Positions 7,084 through 9,326 of a DNA stretch of 9,326 nucleotides are shown here, in pieces (position 1 is the stretch's first letter; the number at the start of each line of letters is the position of its first letter). This DNA comes from Pseudomonadota bacterium (GTDB lineage Bacteria > Pseudomonadota > Gammaproteobacteria > Xanthomonadales > Xanthomonadaceae). Below the pieces are notes generated by a model that did no database searches, was not told where the DNA came from, and worked only from the letters and a program-made list of their open reading frames with translations. Position numbers and translations under genes: made by a program. Where the stretch lies: NCBI GenBank assembly GCA_023439425.1, contig JAEXNZ010000235.1:1-9326 (forward strand), read 5' to 3'.

Positions 7084-7173
7084 GCAGCCGGGCAAGCCCG
7101 GCTCTACATCCATCACAACGCGCGCCATTCATCGCGCACGATCCACCCCGTAGAGCCGGGCTTGCCCGGCTGC
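7084..7173. repeat. SMAG/REP dimer (two inverted GTAG palindromes)
   Basis: Two identical 24-nt units lie in inverted orientation: 7084-7107 (reverse) and 7150-7173 (forward), separated by 42 bp. Each starts GTAG, then has a perfect 8-bp stem AGCCGGGC/GCCCGGCT around TT. The GTAG head, the stem and the inverted pairing match the Stenotrophomonas SMAG family of REP elements, which are moved by RAYT (REP-associated tyrosine) transposases. The spacer holds another short stem (GCGCG/CGCGC). In RNA the whole 90 nt can fold as one long hairpin. It lies between the stop of the receptor gene and the start of the reductase gene, and may stabilise or partly terminate the transcript. Confidence 0.88.
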
Positions 7174-7231
7174 CGTTCGCCGTACACCCCGCACCACCGC
7201 AATCCCTCTCCAGCCTTCGCCAGAGACCCCA

Positions 7232-8368
7232 ATGCAACGCACCACCATCAAAGCCTGGTTCCTGATCCACAGATGGACCAGCCTGATCTGCACCGCCTTC
7301 CTGCTGCTGTTGTGCCTCACTGGCCTGCCGCTGATCTTCGCCGAAGAAATCGACCACCTCAGCGAACCCCATGTCGAACACCCGCAGGACACCGCGCCGG
7401 CACGCAACCTGGATGACCAGGTCAATACCGCGCTCGCGCAGTACCCCGGCAACGTACCGCTGTTCATTGGCTGGGACTGGGAAGGTCACACCGTCTACGT
7501 CAACACCGGTGAGCGCGTGGATACCCCGCCACCGCAGATGAAAACCGCGCTGCTGCACGCCAGCAGCGGTGATGTGGTGCCCGCACCGCAGTTCAACGAA
7601 GGCGTGATGTATTTCCTGCTGCGCCTGCATACCGACCTGTTCGTCGGCTTGCCCGGCCTGCTGTTCATGGGCGCGATGGGCCTGCTGTTCGCAGTAGCGA
7701 TCATCTCCGGCCTGGTGCTGTACGGCCCCTTCATGCGCCGGCAGCGTTTCGGCACCCTGCGCACCGGGCGCAGCCGCCGCCTGGCCTGGCTGGACCTGCA
7801 CAACGTGATCGGTGTGGTCACCCTGGGCTGGGCGCTCGTGGTAGGCCTCACCGGGGCCATCAACACCGTCGCCAAGCCGCTCGAAACCGCATGGCAGAGC
7901 CAGCAGCTGGGCGAATTCGCCGCCCGCTACGCCGGCCAGCCGCGCCCCACCACCCTGGCCTCGCTGGACGCCGCCGTGGCCACCGCGCGCGCTGCCGAGC
8001 CGGACATGCGCCCGGCTTTCGTCAGCTTCCCGGGCACCGGCTACAGCGGCGACCACCACTACGGGGTGTTCATGCAGGGCAACACCCCGCTGACCGAACG
8101 CATGTACCGCCCGGTGCTGATCGACGCGGTCACCGGTGAGCTGACCGCACAGCCGCAATTGCCGGTGTACATGACCGTGCTGCTGCTCAGCCAGCCGCTG
8201 CACTTCGGCAACTACGGCGGCCTGCCGCTGAAGATCCTGTGGGCGATTCTGGACCTGCTGACCATTCTGGTGCTGATCAGCGGCCTGTACCTGTGGTTCA
8301 AGCGCGGCAGCACCGAGGCACGGGTGACTGAGATCGAGCGTGCTGAAAAGACCGGAGGTGCCGCATGA
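7232..8368 (+). CDS. PepSY-associated TM protein, candidate ferrisiderophore reductase (FoxB-like)
   Basis: A 378-residue inner-membrane protein of the PepSY-TM family. It has four predicted helices: about 15-37, 138-166, 190-212 and 333-355. Two periplasmic parts of roughly 100 and 120 residues lie between helices 1-2 and 3-4. Histidines sit at helix edges: His13 (LIHRW), His133 (RLHTDLF), His190 (LDLHNVIG) and His324 (PLHFGNYGG). These are typical of the family and are candidate heme ligands. Related FoxB of Pseudomonas helps release iron from siderophores by reduction at the inner membrane. Position directly after the siderophore receptor supports the same job; the specific siderophore is unknown. 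It starts 160 bp after the receptor gene, across a REP dimer, with only a weak ribosome site. Its stop overlaps the start of the next gene (ATGA). Confidence 0.85.
   Translation: MQRTTIKAWFLIHRWTSLICTAFLLLLCLTGLPLIFAEEIDHLSEPHVEHPQDTAPARNLDDQVNTALAQYPGNVPLFIGWDWEGHTVYVNTGERVDTPPPQMKTALLHASSGDVVPAPQFNEGVMYFLLRLHTDLFVGLPGLLFMGAMGLLFAVAIISGLVLYGPFMRRQRFGTLRTGRSRRLAWLDLHNVIGVVTLGWALVVGLTGAINTVAKPLETAWQSQQLGEFAARYAGQPRPTTLASLDAAVATARAAEPDMRPAFVSFPGTGYSGDHHYGVFMQGNTPLTERMYRPVLIDAVTGELTAQPQLPVYMTVLLLSQPLHFGNYGGLPLKILWAILDLLTILVLISGLYLWFKRGSTEARVTEIERAEKTGGAA
8354..8359 (+). promoter_or_regulatory. Strong ribosome binding site inside the end of the reductase gene
   Basis: GGAGGT lies 5 nt before the ATG at 8365, within the last codons of the PepSY-TM gene. 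It is a strong Shine-Dalgarno match and fixes the start of the small overlapping gene. Confidence 0.75.
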
Positions 8369-8547
8369 GCCGCCCCACTCCGCCGACCGGCAGCCCGTTC
8401 ACTGCACCGGCTTGGATTGCGGTGATCAGCGTGGTGGGGCTGGTGAGCGCCCTGCTGGAGAACGGCGTTTATGACGTCGTGTCCTGGGTCGTGTTTGCCG
8501 GGCTGATCGGGCTGGTGGTGAGGGCGTGGGTGAAGCGAACGCGCTGA
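8365..8547 (+). CDS. Small two-helix membrane protein of the siderophore operon (60 aa)
   Basis: A 60-residue protein with a Pro/Thr-rich N-terminus, two hydrophobic helices (about 14-31 and 36-54) linked by a short ENGVYD turn, and a basic tail (RAWVKRTR) that should stay in the cytoplasm. I do not recognise a named family. It overlaps the PepSY-TM gene by 4 bp and has a strong GGAGGT ribosome site, so it is clearly expressed with it. A role as a small partner or stabilising subunit of the reductase is a guess from context. Its size and helical hairpin would also fit a general small inner-membrane protein. Confidence is high that it is a gene, low for function. Confidence 0.75.
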   Translation: MSRPTPPTGSPFTAPAWIAVISVVGLVSALLENGVYDVVSWVVFAGLIGLVVRAWVKRTR

Positions 8548-8551
8548 AATA

Positions 8552-8565
8552 TTCCCGTACGGGAA
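8552..8565. repeat. Perfect 14-bp palindrome after the siderophore operon
   Basis: TTCCCGTACGGGAA follows the stop of the 60-residue gene by 4 bp. As RNA it forms a 5-bp stem with a GUAC loop. No T-run follows on the plus strand, so it would be at most a weak terminator. GGAAGA (8562-8567) can instead pair with TCTTCC (8578-8583). Confidence 0.35.
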
Positions 8566-8602
8566 GATTCGGGTTCTTCTTCCATCAGGGATCGGGATCA
8601 CA

Positions 8603-8649
8603 GTGACGCGCATGGCGCGTCACTACGCAGGGACACGCCATGCGTGTCC
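8603..8649. repeat. Second SMAG/REP-like dimer between convergent units
   Basis: Two hairpins lie back to back. The first (8603-8626) has stem GTGACGCGC/GCGCGTCAC with a 3-nt loop and, read on the minus strand, begins with GTAG. The second (8627-8649) has stem GGACACGC/GCGTGTCC and a CAT loop; its head is GCAG instead of GTAG. They are inverted relative to each other and can also pair together (CGCATGGCG with CGCCATGCG). The stem sequence differs from the dimer at 7084-7173, so it would belong to another REP subgroup. It ends 2 bp from the stop of the convergent minus-strand gene and could stop transcription from both sides. Confidence 0.7.
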
Positions 8650-8651
8650 GA

Positions 8652-9002
8652 TCACGTCAGTGTGACGATGCGCTCGCCCTCGCGGTCTATCTCAAGAAGC
8701 GCGTCGGAATACAGGTCGATATCCGCTGCCTCCGCACCGGGGTCACAGCGGACCGTACAACCCAGCCCAGCAGCAAGGAAACGCGCGAATGCGGGCGAAG
8801 ATGGCCACGCCTTGCTGTGGTGCACCCAGATTTCCAGCACGCCTTCGTTGGGAATCACCACCACCGTGACCGCGCCGGCGGCATAGATGCGAAAACCACC
8901 TGGATTCCCGTCCTCGCAGATCAGCGTACCCAGTTCCGAAGAGAGCAGCGAGACTGCCCTGCTCTCTTCCACGCCCAGTACGTAGGCGGCCACGTCGGCC
9001 AT
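8652..9002 (-). CDS. Hypothetical protein (116 aa) paired with a YbjQ-family gene
   Basis: A 116-residue soluble-looking acidic protein that I do not recognise. It has no signal peptide or membrane helix. It alternates short beta-like stretches (GGFRIYAAGAVTVVVIP at 35-51, GVLEIWVHHS at 54-63) with a helical stretch (PAFARFLAAGLG, 70-81), and ends with an acidic section and ERIVTLT. Three cysteines (29, 82, 86) are not in a known metal motif. Its ATG comes 1 bp after the stop of the upstream YbjQ-family gene (TGAGATG), so the two are translated from one message, probably by re-initiation. Its own stop lies directly beside the REP-like hairpins. Codon bias matches the neighbours. Function is unknown; linkage to YbjQ is the only hint. 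Confidence 0.7.
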   Translation of the reverse strand: MADVAAYVLGVEESRAVSLLSSELGTLICEDGNPGGFRIYAAGAVTVVVIPNEGVLEIWVHHSKAWPSSPAFARFLAAGLGCTVRCDPGAEAADIDLYSDALLEIDREGERIVTLT

Positions 9003-9003
9003 C

Positions 9004-9326
9004 TCAGCGCACCGGCTCCACCACCACTGCCGTGCCGTAGCACAGCACTTCGGTCAGCCCGGTCATCACATCGGTGGCGTCGTAGCGCATGCCGATGATC
9101 GCGTTGGCGCCCAGCTGCCGCGCGTGCTTGACCATGTCGCGGTAGGTTTCCTCACGGGCCTGTTCGCACAGCTCGGTGTAGATGGTGATGTTGCCACCGA
9201 ACAGGGTCTGGATGCCGCCGAGGAAATTGCCGACGATCGAGCGCGAGCGCACGGTGATGCCGCGCACCACGCCCAGGTTGCGTACCACGCGATGGCCGGG
9301 CAACTCGAAGGCGGTGGTGACCAGTG
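9004..9326 (-). CDS. YbjQ/UPF0145-family protein (5' end outside window)
   Basis: The reading frame stays open to the right edge, so the true start is probably just outside. The TTG at 9303 is unlikely to be the start because the protein similarity (LVTTAFELPGHR) extends upstream of it. The visible 107 residues contain the YbjQ pattern: NLGVVRGITVRS, a GGIQTLFGGNITIYTEL loop, AREETYRDMVKHARQLGANAIIGM, and a C-terminal strand YGTAVVVEPV. Typical members are about 105-110 residues, so only a few residues are missing. The family forms small ring-like oligomers and is often labelled a heavy-metal-binding domain, but no firm function is known. It is followed after 1 bp by the 116-residue hypothetical gene. 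Confidence 0.88.
   Translation of the reverse strand, partial: LVTTAFELPGHRVVRNLGVVRGITVRSRSIVGNFLGGIQTLFGGNITIYTELCEQAREETYRDMVKHARQLGANAIIGMRYDATDVMTGLTEVLCYGTAVVVEPVR

Noticed and set aside
5023..7128. A 701-codon open frame antisense to the siderophore receptor gene
   Set aside because: Its composition is His/Gln/Ala/Gly/Val-rich, typical of the reverse frame of a GC-biased gene, and it has no domain signs. The plus-strand receptor is unmistakable.
7055..8203. A 382-codon minus-strand frame across the REP dimer and the PepSY-TM gene
   Set aside because: It is a mirror of the GC-rich coding strand, it crosses the REP palindromes, and it lacks any recognisable protein pattern.
8552..8583. 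Intrinsic terminator after the siderophore operon
   Set aside because: Stems are short and no run of T follows. The REP-like hairpins downstream are stronger candidates for ending transcription.

Overview
The window looks like chromosomal DNA of a Stenotrophomonas (S. maltophilia complex or a close Xanthomonadaceae relative). The reasons are the high GC content with strongly GC-biased third codon positions, the divergent soxR/mfsA-type locus at the left edge, and above all two inverted pairs of short GTAG-headed palindromes that match the SMAG (GTAG REP) elements typical of that genus. No insertion sequence, phage gene, CRISPR array, tRNA or rRNA gene was recognised.

Left part (1-1568): the 5' end of soxR runs off the left edge on the minus strand. 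It is divergent from a SoxR-box-controlled major facilitator efflux gene of the mfsA type. A near-perfect 20-bp dyad (125-144) lies in the long spacer of the predicted efflux promoter and also carries the likely ribosome binding sequence of soxR. Together they form a redox-cycling-drug sensor and exporter module.

Middle part (1571-4816, minus strand): the efflux gene converges, with 2 bp between stop codons, on a pair of ATGA-overlapping genes. These encode a membrane-anchored DUF4105 (Lnb-like Cys/His) protein and a 642-residue lipoprotein alpha/beta hydrolase with a complete Ser-Asp-His triad and a large unrecognised N-terminal region. A small Arg-rich ORF with a good ribosome binding site lies upstream on the same strand. 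This cell-envelope acyl-chemistry pair is the least described part of the window.

Right-centre part (4925-8547, plus strand): a probable Fur-controlled promoter drives a TonB-dependent siderophore receptor of the FhuA/FoxA type. It is followed by a PepSY-TM (FoxB-like) inner-membrane ferrisiderophore reductase candidate and an overlapping 60-residue two-helix membrane protein. The likely route is uptake of a xenosiderophore across the outer membrane and reductive iron release at the inner membrane. A 90-bp SMAG dimer separates the receptor gene from the reductase gene and may set their expression ratio.

Right end (8552-9326): a second SMAG-like dimer with a different stem sequence lies between convergent units. 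On the minus strand follow an unrecognised 116-residue protein and, 1 bp upstream of it, a YbjQ/UPF0145-family gene that runs off the right edge.
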